Source: Euborellia annulipes
Lineage: Eukaryota > Arthropoda > Insecta > Dermaptera > Anisolabididae
DNA length: 64,000 nt
Assembly (NCBI GenBank): GCA_023213315.1
Contig: JAKCPI010002936.1
Coordinates: 1 to 64,000, forward strand
Reading direction: 5' to 3'
Of the stretch, positions 10,494 to 20,632 are shown in pieces. Each line of letters opens with the position of its first letter. Within the stretch, counting starts at the first letter, position 1. The notes below the pieces were generated by a model, which did not search any database, was not told the origin of the DNA, and saw only the letters and a program-made list of their open reading frames with translations. Both the position numbers and the translations under genes were made by a program.

Positions 10494-11503
10494 TTTACTT
10501 TCTCTTACCTATGTATATATGTAATATATATATAGAGAGAAAGTATTGGTTTCATGTCAAAAATTCGATGTCGAGATTTTGATGGATCTTCACGTTTTGA
10601 GGTCCCCTGAATCCAAAAAAGTGGTTTTCGCGACATGGTCTGTCTGTCTGTCTGTCTGTGTGTGTGTGTGTGTCTGTGTGTGTGTGTTCAATTTTAAGCA
10701 TGAAGGAATTGAGCTATGAGGCTGAAATTTTATATTTAAGTTAAACACCCCCGGGACCGACAAAATAAGCTTTTAATCAAAATCGGCTAAAAAGTACTAG
10801 TACTTTACTGATGTACTTTTTCAGTTTTTTTCGATTTTCTCAAAATTCGCTCTAACGATTTTGATTAAAATTCAAAAATCAATTATTTTTTAGATGCTCT
10901 TTCAAATGTATATTCTCGTTTTGCCCTCAAAATTGTTTGAAGCACACTTTACTCTTGTGCTTCATAGGAAAGATAGGAGAAATAAATGGTTGCCATGGTA
11001 ACCGAATTTAAATCTTTTTCTTTTTATTAGATTAAAAATCAATTATTATTTAAACGCCCATTTTTTTTTTCGGAGAAAACATATCCCTCTCTCTCACAAA
11101 ACTATCTTCTCTCTTTCTTCGCGTTTTAAATTTTTCTACCTTATCTTCGCATTTGGCCAATGTTAATTTCCTATAGGGATTTGTATGTTAATTTCCATTC
11201 AAAAGGGGTCCCCTTTGGAACTTTTTACGCATTTAAAATTTTTTTTCCAATTCTTATGAAATTTTGTATTTATTTACGAATCTATATTGTGTATAAAATG
11301 TCCAAATATGAGATTAAAATTTTGAAAAATAACCATAGTTTATTTCAAGCAATCAACATTTAAAATGCAAGTTTGAAACTAAGGTGCTATGGGAAACTAA
11401 ATATATCTCGACACAAAAAATCTGGTGTGACCAGCACAGTGCACAACTTTCTCTTACCGAAGGGTAAGAGAAAGTTGTGTGCTGTGCGCCAGTCACACCA
11501 GAT
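10494..11503 (+). repeat. R1 composite repeat, full length, nested in an R1 copy
   Basis: All modules are present, including the TCTG/GTGTG tract (10640-10690), GTACTAGTACTTTACTGATG, the GCCATGGTAACC block and the 3' hairpin (11418-11503). It begins exactly where the preceding copy breaks off. Confidence 0.75.
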
Positions 11504-11868
11504 TTTTTTCAGTTTTTTTCGATTTTCTCTAAATTCGCTCCAACGATTTTTTTTTTAAATTCAAAAATCAATTATTTTTTAGATTCTCTTTAAAATGTAT
11601 ATTCTTATTTTGTCATTGAAATCTTCTGAAGACCACTTTACTCTTGTACTCCATAGAAAAGATAGGAGAAATGGTTGCCATGGTAACAAAATATAAACAT
11701 TTTGCCATACTTATAAATTGTACATCTTGAAAATCGAATCTACCATACTGTCGGAAACTAAATACATGTCGACACAAAAAATCTGGTGTGACAAGCACAG
11801 AACACAACTTTCGATTACCGAAGGTAAGAGAAAGTTGTGTGCTGTGAGCCAGTCACACCAGATTTTTA
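11504..11868 (+). repeat. R1 3' part with second hairpin
   Basis: It resumes at the CAGTTTTTTTCGATTTTCTC block, shows the GCCATGGTAAC block and ends in a hairpin (11778-11866: ATCTGGTGTGACAAGCACAG facing GTGAGCCAGTCACACCAGAT). The middle of the element is deleted. This 3' hairpin belongs to a subtype with TTTCGATTACCGAAGG at the tip. Confidence 0.65.
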
Positions 11869-11869
11869 A

Positions 11870-12514
11870 AATGTATATTCTCATTTTGCCCTGAAAATTG
11901 TTTGAAATAAACTTTACTGATGTAGTATTTCAGATTTTTCAAATTCATTTTTCGGCTCTTCCTTCCATAGAGCCAGCAGTATAAGGCTATTTCTGGACAA
12001 ATGAATAACTTACCACTGCTAATATATTAATATTATTAAAAAGTATTTTTGTTTACAGAATATTATTATCGTGCAAAAAAGCTTTTTTCATTATCCATTT
12101 GTTTAATATCAGTAAACACTCATAAACTCGCCATATTTATATAATTATTTAAAAATTTTATCCTTTTTTGAAACAATGCTATTTAAATAAAACTTTTAAT
12201 TGATTATATTTACTCCAAATTTAAATTTATTTTTAGGACTTAGGAAAAGTGCATTCTTTTTTTGATAAGAGGTTCAGAGAGAGATATAAGCAAATAAAAA
12301 ACTTACTTTTCGCTTATTAGACTAAAATACTTATGACGGCAGAAAATAATATAATACTTATGTATATACTGTATATAGTGGGGAAAATTTTTTGTATAAT
12401 TATAGTTTCACACTCTGGTTCCTCGCGGCCTCCTATTCAGCACTGTTGTCTTGCTTGTATTGAAATATCTTTCGTTAGATGCCAACTCTGAAAGAACTTC
12501 TCTTAACTATAAAT
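11870..12514. other. Non-coding, AT-rich
   Basis: No recognised element apart from a short R1-like piece at 11870-11935. Confidence 0.35.
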
Positions 12515-12522
12515 AAACCATA

Positions 12523-13253
12523 CAGTGGCGTACCGAGGGGGGGGACGGGGGGGGCGGTCCGCCCCAGGCCCCGAGCCGGCCTAGGCCCCCATATATTTAA
12601 TGAAAATTTCTTTTTGAGAGGCCCCGGGGCCCTCAGGGCTCAAATAAAAGCAAAATTTAATGAAAATTTCTCTTTGATAGGCCCCGGGGCCCTCAGGGCT
12701 CAAATAAAAGCAAAATTTAATGAAAATTTCTTTTTGAGAGGCCCCGGGGCTCAAATAAAAGCAAAATTTAATGAAAATTTCTCTTTGAGAGGCCCCGGGC
12801 CCCTCAGGGCTCAAATAAAAGCAAAATTTAATGAAAATTTCTTTTTGAGAGGCCCCGGGGCTCAAATAAAAGCAAAATTTAATGAAAATTTCTCTTTGAG
12901 AGGCCCGGGGCCCCTCAGGGCTCAAATAAAAGCAAAATTTAATGAAAATTTCTCTTTGATAGGCCCCGGGGCCCTCAGGGTTCAAATAAAAACAAAATTT
13001 AATGAAAATTTCTCTTTGATAGGCCCCGGGGCCCTCAGGGCTCAAATAAAAACAAAATTTAATGAAAATTTCTCTTTGAGAGGCCCCGGGGCCCTTGGGG
13101 TTCAGGGATATACGGTATTTTAAAAATATTTTTGTGTATGGAGGAGAAAGATATTTAAAGAGAAGCACCCCCCCAAAAAAAAAAAAAAAATTCAATATAA
13201 GGCCCCCTCTTCTAGTGCCGCCCCAGGCCCCCAACTTCCTCGGTACGCCTCTG
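12523..13253. mobile_element. Non-autonomous hAT-like transposon with internal minisatellite
   Basis: The ends are inverted repeats: CAGTGGCGTACCGAGG on the left and the inverse of CAGAGGCGTACCGAGG on the right. An 8-bp TSD, AAACCATA, is present at 12515-12522 and 13254-13261. The TIR style (CAGNGGCGTA) and the 8-bp duplication indicate the hAT superfamily. The interior (12601-13110) is nine tandem units with starts at 12601, 12661, 12721, 12772, 12832, 12883, 12943, 13003 and 13063, so periods are 60 or 51 bp. All periods are multiples of three, which keeps long frames (214 and 228 codons) open on both strands. These are repeat artefacts, not genes. Confidence 0.85.
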
Positions 13254-13261
13254 AAACCATA

Positions 13262-13740
13262 TACCAATATTGAAATGGTTCTTCTTCAAATTGGATATTC
13301 TCATTTTATAAATTACCTGCTACGGTAGGGGTATTATATAAAAACAAGCTCACAATCACATGGAAGGTTGTGCCAAAATTTCAAAGCAATCGGTCCAGTA
13401 CTTATGGAGATCGTCGATTAGATACAAACAAACATTTATATAGTATGTTCATTAATTTGTTTTATAAATTATTAATTCTTAAACAACTTCTACATTTCTT
13501 TTTATAAAGATTTTGCATGGATAAGAGAAATAAGAAATTTTTGGAGTCTACTTATAAGATGAGTAATTAACCTTGAATCAAATAAAGTTTATTTTTATTT
13601 GAGAGGCGCCTTTTCAAGGCAATTTGAATATCTCTACATCTCTTTAAAAATTTAAATTTTTATTTTTAGCTCTACAATATTATTGAAATATTATTATTAA
13701 TATTTTAATCAATTGAAATTTTTTCGATTTATTATAAATA
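13262..13740. other. Non-coding with a transposon-like fragment
   Basis: At 13345-13445 a segment with CCAAAATTTCAAAGCAATCG and ACAAACAAACATTTATATAG resembles the tail of a common interspersed repeat of invertebrates. This is not further classified, and no gene is seen. Confidence 0.35.
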
Positions 13741-13949
13741 CAGTAGTCTTTCTAATCTGGATACTCCGGTATACCGGCTAATCCGGCGTGTTGAAAAGGG
13801 ATATTACCGCAAAAAAGGAGTAATTTAAGAAAAAGGATAAAAATGTATTCATTATATAGTATTATGTATAAATTTTGTTTTTGGTAATCCGACATTTTCA
13901 GAATCCACCCTAGGGCCGGTTACGTTTAGGCCGGATTAGCAAGACTCTA
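13741..13949. mobile_element. pogo/Tigger-like (Tc1/mariner) MITE remnant
   Basis: The left end CAGTAGTCTTTCTAATCTGG follows a TA, and the right end GGATTAGCAAGACTCTA is its inverted counterpart lacking the last three bases. The style CAGTNG..CT..CTAATC is that of pogo/Tigger-type elements, which use TA targets. There is no transposase frame. Confidence 0.6.
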
Positions 13950-13959
13950 TTTTATTTTA

Positions 13960-14567
13960 GGGGTCGTCCACATATTACGTAACGTTATTTGACGATTTTC
14001 TAGTCACCTATCATGTCACAGTTGGTCACATACAAACAAATCCCCAAACAAATATGTCACAACATAGAACTATCCCCCCCCCCTCGGAATAAAATTTCTT
14101 ATTTTTTTTGGAATGGGTGCATAAGATCCGAAGACCTATAATGACCAGTGGTCACATGCAGCCAGGAAGAAAATAAAAACAAAAGGAGAAGCATAAAAGG
14201 GGAACTCAACTGCGGGAACTGAGAAGATGCCTGTTGAGATTAGACTTGAAAGTCTGAAGATTGTAGGTTTTGGGGAAGATAGGGGGAAGGATTATACAAA
14301 ATTCATATTATTTTATTAAATATTTATTAATTCATATCTCCGAAAAAAAAGGGGGGGCCCCGGGGGGGGGACCACCGGTGCTCCCCCGGGTGGTACGCAG
14401 GGCCCCCCCCCTATTATTTTATCTTTTTTTTTTTAAAAAGTTTTATAAATTCAACTTTGAATTGTTATCTCACACTTAGAGAAACCCCCGGGTCCCCATG
14501 TCACAATTAGTAACGATTTGTCCAGACTCCCCTAACGCGTTACGTAATACGATATGTGGATGACTCC
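13960..14567. mobile_element. TIR element with 3-bp TTA duplication (Harbinger-like)
   Basis: The left end GGGGTCGTCCACATATTACG and right end (inverse of GGAGTCATCCACATATCGTA) are imperfect TIRs. TTA is duplicated at 13957-13959 and 14568-14570. A 3-bp TTA/TAA duplication fits PIF/Harbinger, which is an inference from the TSD. The interior has C/G homopolymers and no transposase. The element sits 10 bases from the pogo-like remnant. Confidence 0.65.
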
Positions 14568-14570
14568 TTA

Positions 14571-15817
14571 GTAAAATCGACAATTTTATTAATCTTGAAT
14601 ATTTGGAATGCACAGATTTATTATATAAATTTACTAGAGAAATAGTTGCGTCTGGCAAGATTATTGTTTACAAACCACTTCAACTCTGGCTCTAGTACAG
14701 ACGATGACAAGGAAATGTCAATTGATGATAAGGTGCCATGTGCAGAGCTCAAGTGTGATGGCGGACCATTATTTAAAATTAAGATATTATTTGGTGTTAT
14801 CAATTATTAGATAAAATTTGATAAAATCTTTCGATTAAAAGCGTTAATAATTATACCTTCCTTGTTTATTTTCATTTAATAATAGGCGCATTCTAATCTT
14901 ATTCTTAGCATAGTTCTAATACTCCTCGCAAATATTGCCAACTAATCCTTTTTTTCTTCTCTTGAGTCCTTTTTATCAAACTAAACTCAATTAAGTCCGA
15001 TTTTGTAACGCAGTAGGGACATTTCGACAGATAAAAGATTTTTTTTATCGGCTCTTTTCATCCTGTCCGTTGATCCTCATCACTTAAAATGATTCAGTCT
15101 TGACAGTAAAATCGCAACCAACCAAAAAATAACATATTTATACTCGTAGATAAAGAATTTAGATTTTTTTCTTGAATAATGAAAAAAATATTAGATTTGA
15201 AAATAATAATAGTAAACTTAACAGCAGAATGGCCAACCCCCCCCCCTCTCCACCCCCCCCCCCGCTCTCATCCAACCTCTTTGAAAAAAAAAACAAAAAA
15301 AAATTGCTTATTTTTTCACTTTTTATGTAAATAATCCTAATGTCAATCTATTGCCCCTAAACAGAAATCTTGGCTATCAAGTTAACGTTTCGGTCCCTTA
15401 TCTGGGCTATTATCAGATATGCATGTATTCATAAAAAAAAAAATGTATATGAGATCAGTGACAGGAGGGGACATCAAGGAAGGAGTAGTCTTACCATCAA
15501 TGAACCTCCCAATTTACAACGTTTCAGTCTAACTTTATTGGACTATGTATTATGGCTACAATAGATTTTTAATTATAATTCATATTTTGCAAAAAATATT
15601 ACAATGTAATGGTTATTTCACTATTTTTTTACTCACAGTTGTCATGTGGTGAATATATTAAATATTTCCCCATATGCTGATCAATTTAGGATATAACATT
15701 AGGAAAAAAAGTCTTTAGTTCAAGAAAAATTTTCCTTCTTCTATCACCAATTCAATATATTTATTTTGTGCCTAATATGATAATTGACTCAGGGCAGTAC
15801 AATTTCATCTAAAGACT
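14571..15817. other. Non-coding, no recognised element
   Basis: Short chance frames only. Homopolymer C tracts lie near 15235-15265. No splice-bounded coding region is seen. Confidence 0.35.
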
Positions 15818-15939
15818 TTTTTGAACCCAGGGGACCTCAAAACATGTATATCCATCAAAATATCGACATCGAATTTTTGACATGATCGCAATACTTTCAC
15901 TCTCTATATATTTCATATATAGGGTAAGAGAAAGTATAC
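15818..15939 (-). repeat. R1 5' end, reversed
   Basis: GGGGACCTCAAAACATGTAT, the inverse core (CGACATCGAATTTTTGACAT) and the 5' hairpin (ACTTTCACTCTC ... GAGAAAGTA) are present. It is truncated inside the core. Confidence 0.7.
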
Positions 15940-16189
15940 ATTATATAAGCTTATTATAATTATATCTTAAAGCCGGATTCTCCTCATTTATACTTGGATA
16001 ATCGCCCATAAATATAAATTCCATAGGCCTATTAAATTAATAATTTATCATTTGAATTAAATTTTATTTAGTTTTTAGGCAATAAAGGATTTCTTGGAAA
16101 TGAGTAGAAAGATATTCTTCCTCCCACCTCTCTTCCCTCCTCCCTCTATTTCCCCTCCCTCTCCTAGGTCTCCCGCCCCTTCACCCGTT
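15940..16189. other. Non-coding, pyrimidine-rich end
   Basis: The segment becomes strongly C/T-rich at 16115-16180, immediately before the exon-like island. No gene is seen. Confidence 0.3.
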
Positions 16190-16421
16190 TCAGTTGAAGC
16201 TCAGACGCGGAGCCTTTATTATCTTACGTGAAATTTCGTTCATATAAAATGTATCTTTTTATTTTAGTGCTATATAAAAGTGATTAGATTAGTGAAATAA
16301 TATTTATTTGTGATTTGTGTATACTATAAAAACCTTGGATGCACATCGACTTGGATTCATCAAAAACAATTCCTGTTGGCTTGTTTGATCAACGCGTCTC
16401 TACTCAATTCTCTTATTTTAA
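16190..16421 (+). promoter_or_regulatory. Exon-like island ending in a splice donor
   Basis: A stretch of more balanced composition starts with an initiator-like TTTCAGTTG, includes GATTTGTGTATACT, and ends TTCTCTTATTTTAAG followed by GTATTT, a plausible splice donor at 16422. An open frame from ATG at about 16339 (MHIDLDSSKTIPVGLFDQRV) runs to the donor in phase 0. It resembles the islands at 34140-34351 and 57740-57900. It may be a first exon of a host gene or part of a retroelement LTR. Confidence 0.25.
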
Positions 16422-17470
16422 GGTATTTCAATGCATCTTTTTCCCTTCAGTTAGATTCAAATAAATATAACCATTTATTAAAACTAAATTAATAACGAAT
16501 ACAATATCTCTTGGCTTGAAAACTCTATTACACTTCTTAATAGTTTCTTCAAAAGCCATCAGTGTCTATTAAGCATCTTACCTCTTTATAATTTTCCCAT
16601 CCACCATGTTTTTTTCCTCCTTGTAGCATCTGTATCCCGCTAGAGTGCTCTGATGTCGCTAATTCATCTTCCATTCTTGCTATTTGATTTGTTAAGTAGT
16701 CGGACATCATATATTTACGAATATGCTCATCAATTACCTACCATTTGTTTTAGGATACATAATAAATTTATTTAAAATTGCCTACTAGGAGATATCTTCT
16801 TCACTTGTCTCAAACACCTGATGATGGCAAATAATCCTAAAAATTGAGTTTTTTTTTTCTTTATTTTCCGGTCTTTGACCCTGGTCATTCGGCCCCAACA
16901 TTTTCAATGTCTTATAATAAAAAAGATTATAAAAAAAAATTTATAAAAAGTCAATAGTTCGTATGAAAAAAAAAAATTGAGTGTTATAAAAATGAACACT
17001 TGCTTTTATTTAAACTTTTCTGTGAAAACTCACATATAAACATAACCTCAGCTCTTTTTATATATTTTGTCAAAATAAAGGGGAAAAATGAACTTTTTGT
17101 ACGCTACGAAAATGAAAGATCATTCTAAAATTTGAGTTAAAAAAAAAGAAAGATTTATTTTAAGACACCGCAGTCTCCGAAAAGATTTTAGGTCGGATTT
17201 CTTTAATCCTAACAAACTTTCACTGTTTACGGAATAAAAGAAACACTTTGAGAGATAACTTTAGATGCCCTATCATTAAAAGACCTTGACTTTTTTTAAA
17301 GGGCAAGTTTTATATTAAAGTAGCTATACTATTAATTAGAAACTATTTTATAAATATACAAATTTAATCTGTATCAATATACAATTTTTTTTTACAAATG
17401 ATGACGTTTATTTACATATCCTTTCTATACCAAGGGTCGGGGGTTCGGATCCGAGGAGTGGCGAATCCAG
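16422..17470. other. Non-coding, AT-rich
   Basis: No gene is seen. A tRNA-like scrap (CTATACCAAGGGTCGGGGGTTCGGATCC, from about 17428) resembles the SINE B-box region. Confidence 0.35.
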
Positions 17471-17477
17471 AGGTGTT

Positions 17478-17966
17478 CTCGGGGGGGGGGGATCTGGTGT
17501 GACTGGTCGCACAGCACACAATTTTTTCTCAATTTCGGTAATTTAAAGGCGCATTCTGTACTTGTTTGTCAGAATATAAATACAAATCAAATTTTTAAGT
17601 ATTCATTTTTAAAATTTTACATTAAAAATAACTTTTTTTTTTCGAAAAAAGTATTTTTTTTTTCAAATCTAGGGGAGGGGGGTAATTACTCCCCTTTACT
17701 CCCTCCCCCTTGTATCCGCCCTTGGATCCCACATATGGTGTGACTGGTCGCACAGCACACAATTTTTTCTCAATTTCGGTAATTTAAAGGCGCATTCTGT
17801 ACTTGTTTGCCAGAATATAAATACAAATCAAATTTTTAAGTATTCATTTTTAAAATTTTACATTAAAAATAACTTTTTTTTCGAAAAAAGTATTTTTTTT
17901 CAAATCTAGGGGAGGGGGTAATTACTCCCCTTTACCCCCTCCCCCCTTATATCCGCCCTTGGATCC
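17478..17966 (+). repeat. Tandem pair of a ~245-bp repeat
   Basis: Two direct copies (17495-17730 and 17737-17966) each run from ATCTGGTGTGACTGGTCGCA through TTTCGGTAATTTAAAGGCGC and a G-rich block to TATCCGCCCTTGGATCC. The repeat starts with the same CTGGTGTGACTGG as the R1 hairpin arm but diverges after about 45 bases. Other copies lie at 35300-35450, 43361-43555 and 58302-58515, with a reversed piece at 63925-64000. Confidence 0.7.
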
Positions 17967-17967
17967 C

Positions 17968-18106
17968 AGGCAGTCCGATGATTTTATTTAAGCCATTTGG
18001 ATACCAAATGACTTAAATAAGAATGCCTGAACCCCAAATATTTTCTATATTCAATAACGGTTATCGTATAAAGTCTTATATGGCCTGAGTTGCCAAAAAG
18101 ACTCTT
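17968..18106 (+). repeat. SINE body fragment
   Basis: CAGTCCGATGATTTTATTTA, the hairpin around GCCATTTGGATACCAAATG, and the AACGGTTATCG, GTCTTATATGGCC and GTTGCC blocks are present. It joins directly to the upstream 245-bp repeat at GGATCCCAGGCAG, so the head is replaced by the other repeat. Confidence 0.65.
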
Positions 18107-18155
18107 ACCTTCGGTAATCGAAAGTTGTGATCTGAGCTTGTCACACCAGATTTTT
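18107..18155 (+). repeat. Half of the R1-type 3' hairpin
   Basis: TACCTTCGGTAATCGAAAGT through CTTGTCACACCAGATTTTTT is the right arm of the hairpin; the left arm is absent. Confidence 0.5.
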
Positions 18156-19333
18156 TCAATTTTTTATTATATAATTTTATCCGTTGTGACAAAGTCATCA
18201 TTAAGTAAAAAGAAACATTTATTTATTTACATTATATAATATCATTCTGACTCATTAAGTTTCATTAAACAATTACCATATATTGTATTATAAACATAGA
18301 AATCATTGACATTTCATTCTACAAATATTATTGAAAAATTTTTAAATAAACTAATAAATTGTTTTTGAATTTGGGAAAAAATTGCATAACACATATTATT
18401 AGAGCCCTGGCCGATTTTTTTGCCCAAACTCGCCCTTGCCCGTATTTTTTTTTACCTCCCGCCCGTACCCGACCCGTAATTTTTTATCATTTTTCAAGCC
18501 AGCCCGTACTTGGCCGAAATTTTTTCAAGCCCATCCGTACCCGTTCAAAATTTTTTATAATAAAAAATTATAAATAAATATTTTTTTATATATTTTTCAT
18601 AATTAAGAAAAGGCGACGCCGCAGGCGGGCCCAAGCCATCTGGCGGGGGGCACAGGGAGGCGAAGCTCGCTGAAAGCGGGCGTCGCGGCTAGTTTATTAT
18701 AAATAACAAATTTTACCAAATTTTATTAAATAATGCAATAAGTAAGGAATATACTAAATTAGCCCTATATCTTTCCCTATATCAATTACAAACATGGAGA
18801 GCATTTAACCATGAGTGTCCTATTAACATGAACAGGTCTGGATATTGGAGATATATGATATTGATGGAATACCGATGGTCTGTTTGTATTTGAGTTGTAG
18901 TGTATCTTCAAACCACGAAAGAGAATGAGCTCTTGTATAAACAAATAGGCTGGTTGGGTGGATCGATAAGCCGCAATAAAATTCCTTTAAATTTTAATAC
19001 TCATAATTCTTCACAATACAATTATTTTTAATAATTTATTTAGCCTTGGCGAAACGTGTTTGTATAATATTGAGATTTATAGCTCAAATACTTGGAGGTA
19101 TTTTAGGTGGGAAGGTGGGTCTGAAAGTTGCTGGCGTGAGTTCGGCTCGTTTATTTGTTCTCCTCACCTCAACCCTTCTATTTTCAATTCATTTGACTTT
19201 TAACTCAAATGCCACTTCAATGGAAACTTTTTACCTACCCTCTTGATTTGAAATTTTGTTTTAAATAAAATGTTTTATTATATCGATTATTTATTTATTT
19301 ATTTGAAAGTATATTTGATACTGAAGACTGAAA
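18156..19333. other. Non-coding with a GC-rich patch
   Basis: A GC-rich patch at 18608-18692 (GGCGACGCCGCAGGCGGGCC, later GCGGGCGTCGCGGCTAG) stands out and shares GCGAAGCTCGC with 57390-57405, so it is probably a transposon fragment. A repeated 'GCCCGTAC' motif lies at 18430-18545. No gene is seen. Confidence 0.35.
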
Positions 19334-19349
19334 AGAACAAATATTATAA

Positions 19350-19683
19350 ATTAATTTGTATGCTGGGTATGTGAGATTGGAGTTGGGAGGAATAAAACCA
19401 GCGTTGTCGAACACCTTTACACTTTTATTCAAGCAGACGTTTCGGTAACCATAACGGTTGCCATCTTCAGTGCCAATGAAAGTTTCTTAAGGTCGCTCGG
19501 CAAGTAAGCTCCAGGCTGATGCTTCCTATACTATATAATATTATCATATAATTATATATGACAGGGACACCTTAAGAAACTTTCATTGGCACTGAAGATG
19601 GCAACCGTTATGGTTACCGAAACGTCTGCTTGAATAAAAGTGTAAAGGTGTTCGACAACGCTGGTTTTATTCCTCCCAACTCC
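19350..19683. mobile_element. Penelope-like inverted element with hammerhead-like motifs
   Basis: Arms of about 115 bp (19379-19493 and about 19569-19683) are near-perfect inverse complements, separated by an AT-rich spacer. A 16-bp TSD (AGAACAAATATTATAA) flanks the insertion at 19334-19349 and 19684-19699. Each arm contains CTGAAGA, a hairpin (GGCAACC/GGTTACC, one mismatch) and GAAACGTC, matching the hammerhead core order. Long variable TSDs, inverted arrangements and hammerhead motifs are known for Penelope-like retroelements. There is no reverse-transcriptase frame. Confidence 0.6.
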
Positions 19684-19702
19684 AGAACAAATATTATAAT
19701 AC

Positions 19703-19919
19703 TGGGAACCGACCGAATATTCGGTTTCGGTTACGGTTTCGGCCAGTTTTGGCCAAAAATCCTGGTTTCGGCCGTAGTTTCGGTTTCGGCCAAAAATTAG
19801 TCGAAACTTTCGGATATGATTTTTTTTATAGGAAATACAAGTTTCGTTTTCGGCCCAAACTTGTAAGATTGAGGCCGAAATTCGGTTTTGGTTGAAAATC
19901 TTGTTTCGGTCGGACCCTA
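19703..19919. mobile_element. Small hAT-like element, TTTCGG-rich
   Basis: TIRs are TGGGAACCGACCG and the inverse of TAGGGTCCGACCG. TSDs are TATAATAC (19695-19702) and TATAATAA (19920-19927), 8 bp with one mismatch. The interior repeats GGTTTCGGTTACGG and GGCCGAAA. It inserted directly beside the Penelope-like element. A longer relative lies at 40410-40805. Confidence 0.7.
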
Positions 19920-20032
19920 TATAATAAGAGGCATTAAAACATTTAATTGGACAAAATGATCTCTGGCCAATGGTTTGAAATAAACAAATAAAAAAAATAC
20001 ACTAAAAACTACAATAAAGAAAGATTCCATTT

Positions 20033-20273
20033 TTTTTTTAACACACACTTTTTTCCCACTCACACACACATTCACAGTCTTTTCTGCAACTTTGCCATTG
20101 ACGATAACCGTTATTTATTAATATGTCTATTGGGGGTCCAGGCATTTCTATTTAAGCCATTTGGATAACAAATGGCTTAAATAAAATCATCGGGCTGCCT
20201 GGGGTCCGAAACCGCGACGTTCGGTATATTAATAGAAGGTAGGCACGCTACCAACTAGACCAAGTCCGTAGGC
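20033..20273 (-). repeat. tRNA-derived SINE, full length with TSD
   Basis: The 13-bp TSD AAAGATTCCATTT lies at 20020-20032 and 20274-20286. In reverse it reads head (ACTAGACCAAGTCCG), B box complement, hairpin (AAGCCATTTGGATAACAAATGG), AACGGTTATCGTC block, GTCTTTTCTGC and a CA-rich tail ending in poly-T. Confidence 0.85.
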
Positions 20274-20294
20274 AAAGATTCCATTTAATAATGT

Positions 20295-20632
20295 TACTTT
20301 TTACTATCTCTTACCTATATGTGTAATATATAGTGAGAAAAAGAAAAATATTGCTATCATGTCAATAATTCGAGGTCGAGATTTTGAAGGAAATATACTT
20401 TTTGAGGTCCCCTGAGAGAAAAAAGTTGCTTTCGCAAATTGGTCTGTGTCTGTCTATCTTCTATGAGTCACACACACACACAGACAGTCCATGTCGCGAA
20501 AACCACTTTTTTGAACTCAGTGGACCTCAAAACATGTATATCAATCAAAATCTCGACATGGAATTTTTGACATGAATCCAATACTTTTTCTATATATAGA
20601 GGCCTATTACATATCTATGCAAGAGAAAGTAA
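20295..20632. repeat. Two R1 5' ends head to head
   Basis: A forward R1 start (20306-20450: ACTATCTCTTACC, core AGGTCGAGATTTTGAAGG, GAGGTCCCCTGAG) is followed by a reversed R1 start (20468-20632: CACACAGACAG, GGACCTCAAAACATGTATAT, inverse core, GAGAAAGTA). The result is a foldback of about 330 bp with a CA/TG centre. Confidence 0.7.

Noticed and set aside
12479..13267. Two overlapping open frames of 214 and 228 codons on opposite strands
   Set aside because: Both lie in tandem repeats with periods that are multiples of three inside a hAT-like element. The peptides are simple repeats with no domain.
16805..16860. CTGATGATGGCAAATAATCC as another hammerhead-like core
   Set aside because: It has CTGATGA but no pairing stem II followed by GAAA, and no stem I partner.
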